Shown one piece after another: positions 34,340-41,296 of a DNA stretch of 43,311 bases. Below the pieces are notes generated by a model that was given only the letters and a program-made list of their open reading frames with translations, searched no databases and was not told where the DNA came from. Every line of letters begins with the position of its first letter. Position 1 is the stretch's first letter. The stretch lies in NCBI GenBank assembly GCA_965659675.1, contig CBFHWY010000013.1, positions 1 to 43,311 on the forward strand, in the 5' to 3' direction. The position numbers and the translations under genes were made by a program. Source of the DNA: CBFHWY01 sp965659675 (GTDB taxonomy: Bacteria > Bacteroidota > Bacteroidia > Flavobacteriales_G > Salibacteraceae).

Positions 34340-34789
34340 TTATCTCTTTAAAACACGATCGATTTCACGTTTCATATCACGCTTTTTTAAATCATGTCGT
34401 TTGTCATGTAATTTCTTACCCCTTCCAATTGCGATCTTCAATTTAGCATAACCTTTCTTATTGAAGTATAAGGCACTGGGTATTAGTGATAAAGACTCAT
34501 CCTTTAACTTCTTGATGATCTTATCGATCTCATTTCTGTGAAGAAGGAGTTTTCTGTCTCTTTGAACTTCATGGCTCGCAAAACCCGCATGCTCATATTC
34601 GGCAATATGCATATTTTTGATATAGATCTCATTCTTCCTTACATAACAGTATGCCTCGTTTATGCTCACTTTTGAATTTCTGATCGACTTTACTTCAGAG
34701 CCGCTTAAGATTATTCCTGCTTCGAATTCATCAATGAGTTCGTAGTTGAACCTCGCTTTTCTGTTTTTTATGTAGATGTCCTGCTTCAA
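34340..34789 (-). CDS. smpB: SsrA-binding protein SmpB
   Basis: SmpB binds tmRNA and delivers it to stalled ribosomes for trans-translation. The 149-residue protein has the OB-fold signature (NRKARFNYELIDEFEAGIILSGSEVKSIR), the NEIYIKNMHIAEY segment, and the basic C-terminal tail KKLHDKRHDLKKRDMKREIDRVLKR that reaches the decoding centre. It overlaps the stop of the metal permease gene by 4 nt (34786-34789), so it sits at the end of the metal-transporter operon. No promoter of its own was seen. The ssrA gene is not in the window. Confidence 0.95.
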   Translation of the reverse strand: MKQDIYIKNRKARFNYELIDEFEAGIILSGSEVKSIRNSKVSINEAYCYVRKNEIYIKNMHIAEYEHAGFASHEVQRDRKLLLHRNEIDKIIKKLKDESLSLIPSALYFNKKGYAKLKIAIGRGKKLHDKRHDLKKRDMKREIDRVLKR

Positions 34790-35631
34790 TATGATCTTTT
34801 ATAGAGCTTGAAGATAAAGGAAATACAGAACAAAGTGCCAGAGATGCTCGCCATTGATGCTGCTATGGATGAATTCAGCCAATAGGCGAGGTAGTAGCCT
34901 ACTACTGTTGAGGCGATTGCGAATAGTACCGAAAGTAATAACATCCTTCTAATGCTTTGGCTAAGCAAAAAGGCTGTTGACGAGGGAATAACAAGAAAAC
35001 TAATGACCAATATGGCACCTACACTTTCGAAGGAAACCACCACGATAAGTGAAACAAGACTTAAGAACAAATAATGCCACAATCGAGTATTGATGCCCAG
35101 AAGCTGCGCAAAATCTGGGTTGAAGCTGCTGATGTTCATTATTCTGAATGCAAAGGCGATAAAAAGAATAACAATCAACAACATAATTAAGGCAATCCAA
35201 AAAGATCTGGGACCGATGCTCATTCCCGAAAACTCAAGTGTGTCAAGAGGAACAAATGCGATCTCTCCATAAAGTACATGATCATAGTCGAGGTGCACTT
35301 CACCAGCATAGGTACTGATCAGAATAACACCCAGTGCAAAAAGGCTGGTAAATGAAAGTCCGATGGCCACGTCATTCGATATGAGTGCATTACTCTTGAA
35401 AAGATCAATAAGCGCTACAGATACCACTCCGATGGCGGAACAGGCAATAATGTAACTTGTAATATTACTGCTTCCACTAAATAGATATGCGATAACAAGC
35501 CCTGGAAGTATGGCGTGCGACAGGGCATCTCCCATCATAGCCTGCTTTCGAAGAACAAGGTAATTACCAGCAAGTGCACAGCTGATGGCAATTAGGCTTC
35601 CGGTAGCTATGATCCATACAGCATCGCTCAT
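34786..35631 (-). CDS. Metal (Mn/Zn/Fe) ABC transporter permease 2
   Basis: One of two membrane subunits of a cluster-9 metal importer. The 281 residues contain about eight to nine helices with the family start LAGNYLVLRKQAMMGDALSHAILPGLVIAYL and later GAILVISFLVIPSSTAFLLS. It overlaps the other permease gene by 4 nt (35628-35631) and smpB by 4 nt. Two separate permease genes, as in TroCD, MntCD or SitCD systems, point to Mn/Zn/Fe-type transporters rather than the single-permease ZnuB arrangement. Confidence 0.88.
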   Translation of the reverse strand: MSDAVWIIATGSLIAISCALAGNYLVLRKQAMMGDALSHAILPGLVIAYLFSGSSNITSYIIACSAIGVVSVALIDLFKSNALISNDVAIGLSFTSLFALGVILISTYAGEVHLDYDHVLYGEIAFVPLDTLEFSGMSIGPRSFWIALIMLLIVILFIAFAFRIMNISSFNPDFAQLLGINTRLWHYLFLSLVSLIVVVSFESVGAILVISFLVIPSSTAFLLSQSIRRMLLLSVLFAIASTVVGYYLAYWLNSSIAASMASISGTLFCISFIFKLYKRSY

Positions 35632-36473
35632 TTGGTCGCTCTCATTTTTGAGATGGCCACGCTCATGATTGCCAGAAAGAACAGAATTAATACGATCCAG
35701 GGGCCTGTTGGCATTCCATTCTCTACATAACTTATTGCAGATCCAAACAGCCCAGAAAAGGCGCCAATCGATGCACTCAGTATGAGGATCAGGCTCAGGC
35801 GATGCGTGTAAAACCTCGCTATTGTTACAGGGGCTAAAATTAGCGCAGCCATCAATACTACTCCGGCGATCTGAATGCCTATTGAAATGACCAGAACTGT
35901 GATGAAGCTCAGCATGAACCTGAAGAAGTCAACGTTCATTCCAGTAGTTCTTGCGTGTGTTTCACTAAATAGAATAATTCGATATTCCTTGAGAAATAGA
36001 AGCAGAAATAAGACACTCGCAGAACCAACAGGCAAGATCATCAATAAGTCTGATTCTTTAATTGCCGCTGCCTTACCAAACAAGTAACTTTCCAACCCAG
36101 CCTGATTTGCAGGAAAATTATGTTGGATGTAGCTTAAGAGCATAATTCCTATGGCAAAAAAGAAAGATAAAGAAATGGCTAGCGCTGCATCGCGCTTTAA
36201 CTTGGAACACTGCGATATCAGGTCTACAAAATAGGTGCTCAAAAGGCCGCTAACACTGGCACCTATTAGCAGAACATATGGCGATTTACTTTGGTGAATT
36301 AGGTAAGCCAAACAGATTCCGGGAAGAAGACTGTGAGAAATAGCGTCTCCGAGCAGCGACTTGCGGTCGAGCACTAGAAACACCCCACTAAAACCCGAAA
36401 AAAAACCTATAAGGACCGCCCCGATGGCTACAGCCCAAACATTTGGTTCATTAAACTGAAAGAACTCTAACAT
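35628..36473 (-). CDS. Metal (Mn/Zn/Fe) ABC transporter permease 1
   Basis: The 281-residue permease has about eight membrane helices with GVFLVLDRKSLLGDAISHSLLPGICLAYL near the start, the family core motif, and GVVLMAALILAPVTIARFYTH later. It is a paralogue of permease 2, and the pair would form a heterodimeric channel fed by the ATPase encoded 1 nt upstream. Gene order binding protein - ATPase - permease - permease is the Tro-type order. Substrate metal is unresolved. Confidence 0.88.
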   Translation of the reverse strand: MLEFFQFNEPNVWAVAIGAVLIGFFSGFSGVFLVLDRKSLLGDAISHSLLPGICLAYLIHQSKSPYVLLIGASVSGLLSTYFVDLISQCSKLKRDAALAISLSFFFAIGIMLLSYIQHNFPANQAGLESYLFGKAAAIKESDLLMILPVGSASVLFLLLFLKEYRIILFSETHARTTGMNVDFFRFMLSFITVLVISIGIQIAGVVLMAALILAPVTIARFYTHRLSLILILSASIGAFSGLFGSAISYVENGMPTGPWIVLILFFLAIMSVAISKMRATK

Positions 36474-36474
36474 A

Positions 36475-37206
36475 TTAACGTTCTCTTTTGAAGCTTAGAA
36501 GTCCGCCATATGCTTTTGAAAGGACTTCTTGAGTCATCACCTCTTCAGTTGGACCTTCAGCAATCAGTTTGTTCTTTAGTAAAACAATATGATCGAAGTA
36601 TTGCTGAGCAGTGTAAAGATCATGGTGAACCAGAATGATCGTCTTGCCCTCAGACTTCATTGAATCAAAGATATTTAGTATGGTCTTCTCTGTATTTGCA
36701 TCAACCCCAGCAAAGGGTTCATCCAGGAGGAAAATATCTGCATCTTTTGCCAGTGATCGCGCAACCAGGCAGCGCTGTTGTTGCCCTCCGGAGAGCTGGC
36801 CGATCTGACGTTTTCTAAGATCGTTAAGTCCAACTAAGTGGATGGCCTCAATTGCCTTTTCTTTATCTAATCGCGAGCTTCTCCTGAAGAGGCTCTTCTT
36901 GCTGTATCTACCCATCAAAACCACATCCATAACACTTGCTGGAAAGGTCCAATCAATGCTCTCCCGCTGTGGAACATAAGACATTCGATGTAGTTGTGTT
37001 TTGCTACTCTTTCCGTCTATCAAAATTTTTCCGCTTGGACTAGGAACGATTCCCATGATGGCTTTTAGCAGGCTCGTTTTGCCTGTTCCATTAGGTCCGA
37101 TTATTCCAATGATCTGACCTTTAGGTATTTTTAGAGATAAAGCTTCTAGAGCCAGATGCTTACCGTAGCTGATGGATAAATCTTGAAGCTCAATGATATT
37201 TTTCAA
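36475..37206 (-). CDS. Metal ABC transporter ATPase
   Basis: The 243-residue ATPase powers the importer. It has Walker A GPNGTGKT (37-44), the Q-loop VPQRESIDWTFPA (78-90), signature LSGGQQQR (138-145), Walker B FLLDEP (159-164) and an H-loop histidine in VHHDLYTA. The Q-loop with RxxxDWxFP is typical of metal importers of the Znu/Mnt/Tro type. It overlaps the binding-protein gene by 4 nt and is 1 nt before permease 1. Confidence 0.92.
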   Translation of the reverse strand: MKNIIELQDLSISYGKHLALEALSLKIPKGQIIGIIGPNGTGKTSLLKAIMGIVPSPSGKILIDGKSSKTQLHRMSYVPQRESIDWTFPASVMDVVLMGRYSKKSLFRRSSRLDKEKAIEAIHLVGLNDLRKRQIGQLSGGQQQRCLVARSLAKDADIFLLDEPFAGVDANTEKTILNIFDSMKSEGKTIILVHHDLYTAQQYFDHIVLLKNKLIAEGPTEEVMTQEVLSKAYGGLLSFKRER

Positions 37207-38123
37207 CGGAGCGCACTTACGATCTGTTCAACATTGTAATGAAATACCCCTAGATAGGTTCCCTGGTATGTGCCTGGTGTTCCGAGAGCATCGGAGTATA
37301 GTTTAGCCCCGATCTTTACGTCGACACCCTTATTTTGACATCCTTCCTGAACCGATTCAATGAAGCGCGTGGGTATGCTGGACTCTGTAAAGAGGGCCGG
37401 AATATTATTGTCGTACACGAAGCTCACGAGACCTACTACATCTCTCAGCCCAAATTCAGCACTTGTTGATACTCCCTGAAGTGCTTTTACTTTGATACCA
37501 TAGGCGTCTGAGAAATACTGAAAAGCATCATGAGATGTAACGAGATATCTTCGAGCTTCTGGGATGGTATTGATCTCCTCCTGTGCCCATTGATCAATAA
37601 GAGCTAGCTCTTTTCTGTATCGAAGCAAAGCATCATTGTATCGCGCTTTGTTTTTAGGGTCAACCTCAAGTAGACCTGTTTTGATCATACCAAGACAATC
37701 CGACCATCGCATAGGATCAAACCAAATGTGCGGGTCGGGATCTTTACCTTCGTTATAGAAGAGAAGTTTCGATCTATCTAAAGAGTCTCCGAGAGCATAA
37801 ACCGCCTTTTTTTGACCGAGTTTTTCAAGAATATCCGCCATTTTTCCCTCTAGGTGCAGACCATTATAAAATATAAGATCAGCATCTCGCAATTTCCTGA
37901 GATCACCCTGTGAAGCTTTATATGAGTGAGGGTCAACACCAGGACCCATGATCGAACTCACCTCAGCCTGATCACCTGCAATTCGTTCAACGGCGTCTCT
38001 CACAATGGTAGTTGTGCAGCAGATGAGCAGTTTGTTATCTGATGGATTTTGCTTTTTCTCGGTCTCATTATTACAAGCAAACAAGACCAGAGTGAAAAGA
38101 GCTATTAAGGTTTTCTTAAGCAT
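37203..38123 (-). CDS. Metal ABC transporter substrate-binding lipoprotein (TroA/ZnuA-like)
   Basis: The 306-residue lipoprotein (lipobox LFACN, Cys17) captures a divalent metal in the periplasm. Expected ligands are His66 (GVDPHSYKAS), His132 (DPDPHIWFDP), His198 (VTSHDAFQYF) and Asp278 (LYSDALG), an HHHD set as in TroA; Mn-specific PsaA-type proteins have Glu at the third place. The His-rich loop of ZnuA is absent. This fits Zn or broad Mn/Zn use but does not settle it. It is the first gene of a five-gene operon driven by the promoter and candidate operator at 38155-38183. Confidence 0.9.
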   Translation of the reverse strand: MLKKTLIALFTLVLFACNNETEKKQNPSDNKLLICCTTTIVRDAVERIAGDQAEVSSIMGPGVDPHSYKASQGDLRKLRDADLIFYNGLHLEGKMADILEKLGQKKAVYALGDSLDRSKLLFYNEGKDPDPHIWFDPMRWSDCLGMIKTGLLEVDPKNKARYNDALLRYRKELALIDQWAQEEINTIPEARRYLVTSHDAFQYFSDAYGIKVKALQGVSTSAEFGLRDVVGLVSFVYDNNIPALFTESSIPTRFIESVQEGCQNKGVDVKIGAKLYSDALGTPGTYQGTYLGVFHYNVEQIVSALR

Positions 38124-38154
38124 TTGCCGCTGTCTTAGAGACTAAACGAGTTCA

Positions 38155-38183
38155 CAAAGATAAGGTTTAGATTGGTCTAACAA
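38155..38183 (-). promoter_or_regulatory. Promoter of the metal transporter operon
   Basis: On the minus strand TTG (38181-38183) and TATCTTTG (38155-38162) are 18 nt apart, matching the Bacteroidota consensus. The leader to the ATG at 38123 would be about 25 nt. Confidence 0.65.
38167..38180. promoter_or_regulatory. Candidate metalloregulator operator in the metal-operon promoter
   Basis: TTAGATTGGTCTAA is an inverted repeat (TTAGA-4 nt-TCTAA) that fills the spacer between the -33 and -7 boxes. DtxR/MntR/IdeR operators have TTAGG-type arms in the same style, so binding by such a repressor would block RNA polymerase. No regulator of that family is in the window. Confidence 0.5.
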
Positions 38184-38202
38184 TAAGATTAGATAAATAG
38201 AA

Positions 38203-39018
38203 CTATTCCAGCTTTTCTCCGCAATGAGGGCAATATTTAAAGTCTTTTTTCGCTTCTGCACTCTGCTTTTGTTTTTGAAGCTTTTCGGTGAATGCAGCAC
38301 TCAGTATACCAGTAGGTAGCGCAACGATGGCAATTCCAAGAAAAGCGATCATTCCGGAAAGGAACTTTCCCCAACTGGTTATGGGCACGATATCTCCATA
38401 ACCGATGGTGGTGAGCGTAGCCAAAGCCCACCAGAAGGCTGCGCCAATATTGGGAAACTTATCAGGCTGTGCTGATTTCTCCAGGTTATACATCAAAGAG
38501 GCAGCAATGACCAAAATGATAAAGACGGAGGACAGTACGATCAAAAGGTCTTTTCTTTTCTCACGAAGAATATCTCCCAGCATGCGAATGTTGCTGCTAT
38601 GTCTGTTGAGTTTAAACAAACGTGCAAGTCGGAGAAGTCTCATTGCCCGCATGAACCTGAGGTCCAGATGAAGCATAAATGGGAGGTAGAAAGGTAAAAT
38701 GGCAAAGAGATCGATCATGCCATAGAATGAGAAAACAAATTTGAGTCTTGACCTCCATGCTGGATCGTTAGGGTAGAGTAGAGGAGCCGTCCACAAACGC
38801 ATGAGGTACTCTAAACTAAAAACAACGACGCTGAACAATTCAAAGTAATAGAAGCCTAGCTGATAATTTTGCCCGATTCCTTCATAAGAGGCCAGGATAA
38901 TGGCGAGAACATTCAGAAAGATAAGACTGGATATGAAGTAGTCAAAACGTTTCCCGTCTCTGGAGTTGGTTTTATAACCGTTCAGTAGCTTGTAGACCCT
39001 ATGCTGGAGCGAATGCAT
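38203..39018 (-). CDS. Voltage-gated-like potassium channel
   Basis: The 271-residue protein is a six-helix Kv-type channel subunit. The S4 segment RFMRAMRLLRLARLFK (121-136) carries regularly spaced arginines, and the selectivity filter is TTIGYGD (203-209), as in K+ channels. The S6 helix GMIAFLGIAIVALPTGIL follows. The C-terminus ends CPHCGEKLE, one half of a zinc-ribbon, without a second CxxC, so any metal site would form between subunits. It faces the marR gene across 97 nt. A direct link to MarR regulation is possible but not shown. Confidence 0.9.
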   Translation of the reverse strand: MHSLQHRVYKLLNGYKTNSRDGKRFDYFISSLIFLNVLAIILASYEGIGQNYQLGFYYFELFSVVVFSLEYLMRLWTAPLLYPNDPAWRSRLKFVFSFYGMIDLFAILPFYLPFMLHLDLRFMRAMRLLRLARLFKLNRHSSNIRMLGDILREKRKDLLIVLSSVFIILVIAASLMYNLEKSAQPDKFPNIGAAFWWALATLTTIGYGDIVPITSWGKFLSGMIAFLGIAIVALPTGILSAAFTEKLQKQKQSAEAKKDFKYCPHCGEKLE

Positions 39019-39022
39019 CGAA

Positions 39023-39030
39023 CAAAATTA
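39023..39030 (-). promoter_or_regulatory. -7 box for the potassium channel gene, 4 nt from its ATG
   Basis: TAATTTTG matches TAnnTTTG exactly on the minus strand, 4 nt before the ATG at 39018, predicting a leaderless transcript. Confidence 0.55.
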
Positions 39031-39092
39031 CGCTAAGGAGACCCAATAATTATTGACTTTTATCAGTGCTTTTGAACCAAAGCCCGAATTAG

Positions 39093-39104
39093 ATGTATAT
39101 ACAT
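39093..39104. promoter_or_regulatory. Perfect 12-bp palindrome at the marR promoter
   Basis: ATGTATATACAT reads the same on both strands and overlaps the -7 box of marR by one base. MarR proteins commonly bind such palindromes in their own promoters, so autorepression is a good guess. Confidence 0.5.
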
Positions 39105-39111
39105 ATATTTG
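39104..39111 (+). promoter_or_regulatory. -7 box for marR, 4 nt from its ATG
   Basis: TATATTTG matches TAnnTTTG exactly and ends 4 nt (CCCC) before the ATG at 39116. It lies inside the longer open frame from 39053 and so argues for the later start. Confidence 0.55.
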
Positions 39112-39115
39112 CCCC

Positions 39116-39574
39116 ATGAAGCTGGAGGAAGAAATCAAGCAGGAAAAGTTTAAAAGTATGAGAGAGAAGGCCTTGGTGAATTTATTCTTTACTGCCAATC
39201 ATTTTAGTTTAGAGCAGAATAGGATGCTTAAATGTTATGATATCAGCATTCAGCAATTCAACATTCTTCGCATACTTAAAGGTCAGTACCCCGACCCAGC
39301 CAGTGTTAAGCTGTTGATGAATAGAATGCTGGATAAAACCTCTAACGCCAGTCGCCTGGTGGAAAAGCTTCACGCCAAAGGCCTTGTTGAACGTCGTCCA
39401 TGTGAAAATGATAGAAGGCAAGTTGATGTCATGATCACGGAAAAAGGTCTGAACCTGATCAACTCTGCTACTGCCGATATGGACAAAATGATCTCTTCCA
39501 TTCCGCTTGATGAACCGAAAGCCAAAGAGCTCAGCGATCTTTTGGACCTGGTTCGCGGTCGAACTGACCAATAG
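39116..39574 (+). CDS. MarR-family transcriptional regulator
   Basis: This 152-residue winged-helix regulator has the family layout: dimerising N-terminal helix, QQFNILRILKGQYPDPASVKLLMNRMLDKTSNASRLVEKLHAKGLV (helix-turn-helix and wing, about 45-92), then the wing motif RRPCENDRRQVDVMITEKG with the typical D-R-R. ATG 39116 was chosen because of the promoter box just upstream. Its ligand is unknown. The perfect palindrome at 39093-39104 overlapping the -7 region is a likely self-operator. The next gene, a small membrane protein, starts 26 nt downstream and may be a target or co-transcript. Confidence 0.9.
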   Translation: MKLEEEIKQEKFKSMREKALVNLFFTANHFSLEQNRMLKCYDISIQQFNILRILKGQYPDPASVKLLMNRMLDKTSNASRLVEKLHAKGLVERRPCENDRRQVDVMITEKGLNLINSATADMDKMISSIPLDEPKAKELSDLLDLVRGRTDQ

Positions 39575-39586
39575 TTGCTTTTACCA

Positions 39587-39594
39587 TAAGTTTG
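39587..39594 (+). promoter_or_regulatory. -7 box for the 39601 membrane-protein gene, 6 nt from its GTG
   Basis: TAAGTTTG matches TAnnTTTG exactly and ends 6 nt before the GTG at 39601, in the short gap after marR. Confidence 0.45.
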
Positions 39595-39600
39595 TGAGAA

Positions 39601-39978
39601 GTGAGAAACTTCCTTTTATATTCCATAGGTTTAGCTGTAGGTGCATTTGGCGTGCTCGGCTGGCTTGAAGACCTGGAATTCGTAGTTTGGCTTGCAATAG
39701 CAATTTTTGTTGCGATTATCATAAGTGGGGAGAAAACAAAGAGCCCCATTATTAAGTCAATATCTCTCGGATTTTCATGGGCATTAGGAGAGGCTCTGAT
39801 CAAAAGTCTTTTCTTTTCAGACTATTTGAGAAATAATCCGGAGTATGCAAACTCTCTTGAGTCAATACCACCGTTTGTTCAGGCGGCATGGATGCCTCTG
39901 CTAATTAGTCCAATCATTGGGCTAGTGCTGAGCCTTGTCTTAGCGCTGAGCTTAGGTGTGTTGAGGCAATTCAGATGA
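39601..39978 (+). CDS. Small membrane protein of unknown function
   Basis: The 125-residue protein has about four hydrophobic segments (LLYSIGLAVGAFGVLGW; FVVWLAIAIFVAIIIS; a weaker SLGFSWALGEALIKSLFF; PLLISPIIGLVLSLVLALSLGVL). It starts at GTG 39601; an ATG is not available nearby. No family is recognised. Its TGA and the TGA of the convergent peptidase gene form the palindrome TGATCA (39976-39981), so the two genes abut with no gap. Confidence 0.7.
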   Translation: MRNFLLYSIGLAVGAFGVLGWLEDLEFVVWLAIAIFVAIIISGEKTKSPIIKSISLGFSWALGEALIKSLFFSDYLRNNPEYANSLESIPPFVQAAWMPLLISPIIGLVLSLVLALSLGVLRQFR

Positions 39979-41208
39979 TCAAAACTCAATTTCTTTTGTC
40001 ATCAATTCATCACCGCGTTTGAACTCAACACTTGTTTTGTCTCCTTTTTCAAACTTGGATAATGCCTTCATGTAGGACATCATGTCTTTGATCTCAAGGT
40101 CTCCCAACTTGACGACAACGTCACCTTTCATCATTCCTGCCTTTGAGGCTGGGCGATCTTCTCTTACACCGTCAATTCGCATGCCTTCGCCGTCAAAAAG
40201 ATAGTCTGGAACTACACCCAGGGTCACCTTAAAACGGGGTGTATTTTTGTTATCCTCTTCTTTGGTTTTTGAGAATGTTAGTTTTCCATCGTCATCACTC
40301 ATTTCAATGATATCATAGATGTAGTTTACCACTTCCACAATCCCTTCATAGTTCACCTTGTCAGCGTCATCACTGGGTTTGTGGTAGTCTTCATGTTGAC
40401 CAGTGAAGAAATGAAGGACCGGAACATCCTGTAGGTAGAATGAAGTGTGGTCTGAAGGGCCTATGCCAGATTCTGATTCCACTATTTTCAAATCCTTCAT
40501 TGGGTGTTCTTCAATAAAGGTCTTGAAACTTGGAGATGAGCCTGTTCCATTTATCGCCAATTTCTTTTCGTCATTAAGGCGCCCGACCATATCCATGTTG
40601 ATCATGTAATTCATGTTATCGACAGGAATTGTGGAGTTTTTACTGTAAAAATTTGAACCCCAAAGGCCTTTTTCTTCTCCAGAGAATGCAATGAATAAAT
40701 AGTTGTTTCCGTCTGGTCCAGCTTGAAGTGCTTCAGCTAATGCGATCATTGCAGCAACACCACTTGCATTGTCATCAGCTCCATTGTGTATGGCAGGTTC
40801 GCCTGTGTGAAGTGATCCTGACGCACCCCAGCCTAAGTGATCGTAATGTGCGCCAATGACAATGGTTTGGGCCGCGTTATTGTCGATGTACCCAATGACA
40901 TTTCGTCCCTCAACGGGGTCGATGGTATCCTTATCAACTTGTTTATGGGGATTATCAGGTCTTGGTTTAAAGCTGAAATGCTGATAATATTTATCACCTC
41001 CCTTAGGTTCAATCCCAATTTTCTTGAAACGTTTGGCAATACACTTTGCCGCTTTCACCTCTCCTTTTGTACCCGTTTCTCTTCCTTCCAGCTTATCATC
41101 CGCCAGATATTCAACATCCTTTTTGATATCCTCTATATTGAAATCCTGCGCATTTGACAATGCGAGCCCAAACGTGAACAATATGAGCGTTAAAATGGTC
41201 TTTTTCAT
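39979..41208 (-). CDS. Secreted M28-family zinc peptidase with C-terminal PDZ domain
   Basis: M28 enzymes are two-zinc aminopeptidases. The 409-residue protein has a signal peptide (ALSNAQ), the peptidase domain with His in GAHYDHLG, bridging Asp in HNGADDNASG, the Glu-Glu pair in FSGEEKGLWGS, Asp in NMDMVGR, and His in TGQHEDYHKPSDDADKV, and so the full set of zinc and catalytic residues. The C-terminal about 90 residues form a PDZ-type domain (REDRPASKAGMMKGDVVVKLGDLEI). The combination suggests a periplasmic or secreted peptidase with a protein-binding module. Its substrate is unknown. Confidence 0.92.
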   Translation of the reverse strand: MKKTILTLILFTFGLALSNAQDFNIEDIKKDVEYLADDKLEGRETGTKGEVKAAKCIAKRFKKIGIEPKGGDKYYQHFSFKPRPDNPHKQVDKDTIDPVEGRNVIGYIDNNAAQTIVIGAHYDHLGWGASGSLHTGEPAIHNGADDNASGVAAMIALAEALQAGPDGNNYLFIAFSGEEKGLWGSNFYSKNSTIPVDNMNYMINMDMVGRLNDEKKLAINGTGSSPSFKTFIEEHPMKDLKIVESESGIGPSDHTSFYLQDVPVLHFFTGQHEDYHKPSDDADKVNYEGIVEVVNYIYDIIEMSDDDGKLTFSKTKEEDNKNTPRFKVTLGVVPDYLFDGEGMRIDGVREDRPASKAGMMKGDVVVKLGDLEIKDMMSYMKALSKFEKGDKTSVEFKRGDELMTKEIEF

Positions 41209-41227
41209 AGTCTTTTTTACGATGCTG

Positions 41228-41235
41228 CAAACTTA
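41228..41235 (-). promoter_or_regulatory. -7 box for the M28 peptidase gene
   Basis: TAAGTTTG matches TAnnTTTG on the minus strand, 19 nt before the ATG at 41208. The divergent gene has its own -7-like box 32 nt away. Confidence 0.45.
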
Positions 41236-41266
41236 GAATAAATCACTGCCGCGAAGCGATATTTCT

Positions 41267-41274
41267 TACTTTCG
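41267..41274 (+). promoter_or_regulatory. Weak -7-like box for the propeller lipoprotein gene
   Basis: TACTTTCG is one base from TAnnTTTG and lies 22 nt before the ATG at 41297. No -33 box is clear. Confidence 0.3.
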
Positions 41275-41296
41275 CCGGCTGAATAAACACAACAAT

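Noticed and set aside
36475..38123. Calling the importer ZnuABC or MntABC outright
   Set aside because: Ligand set HHHD, two permeases and no His-rich loop fit a Tro-like system but do not fix the metal.
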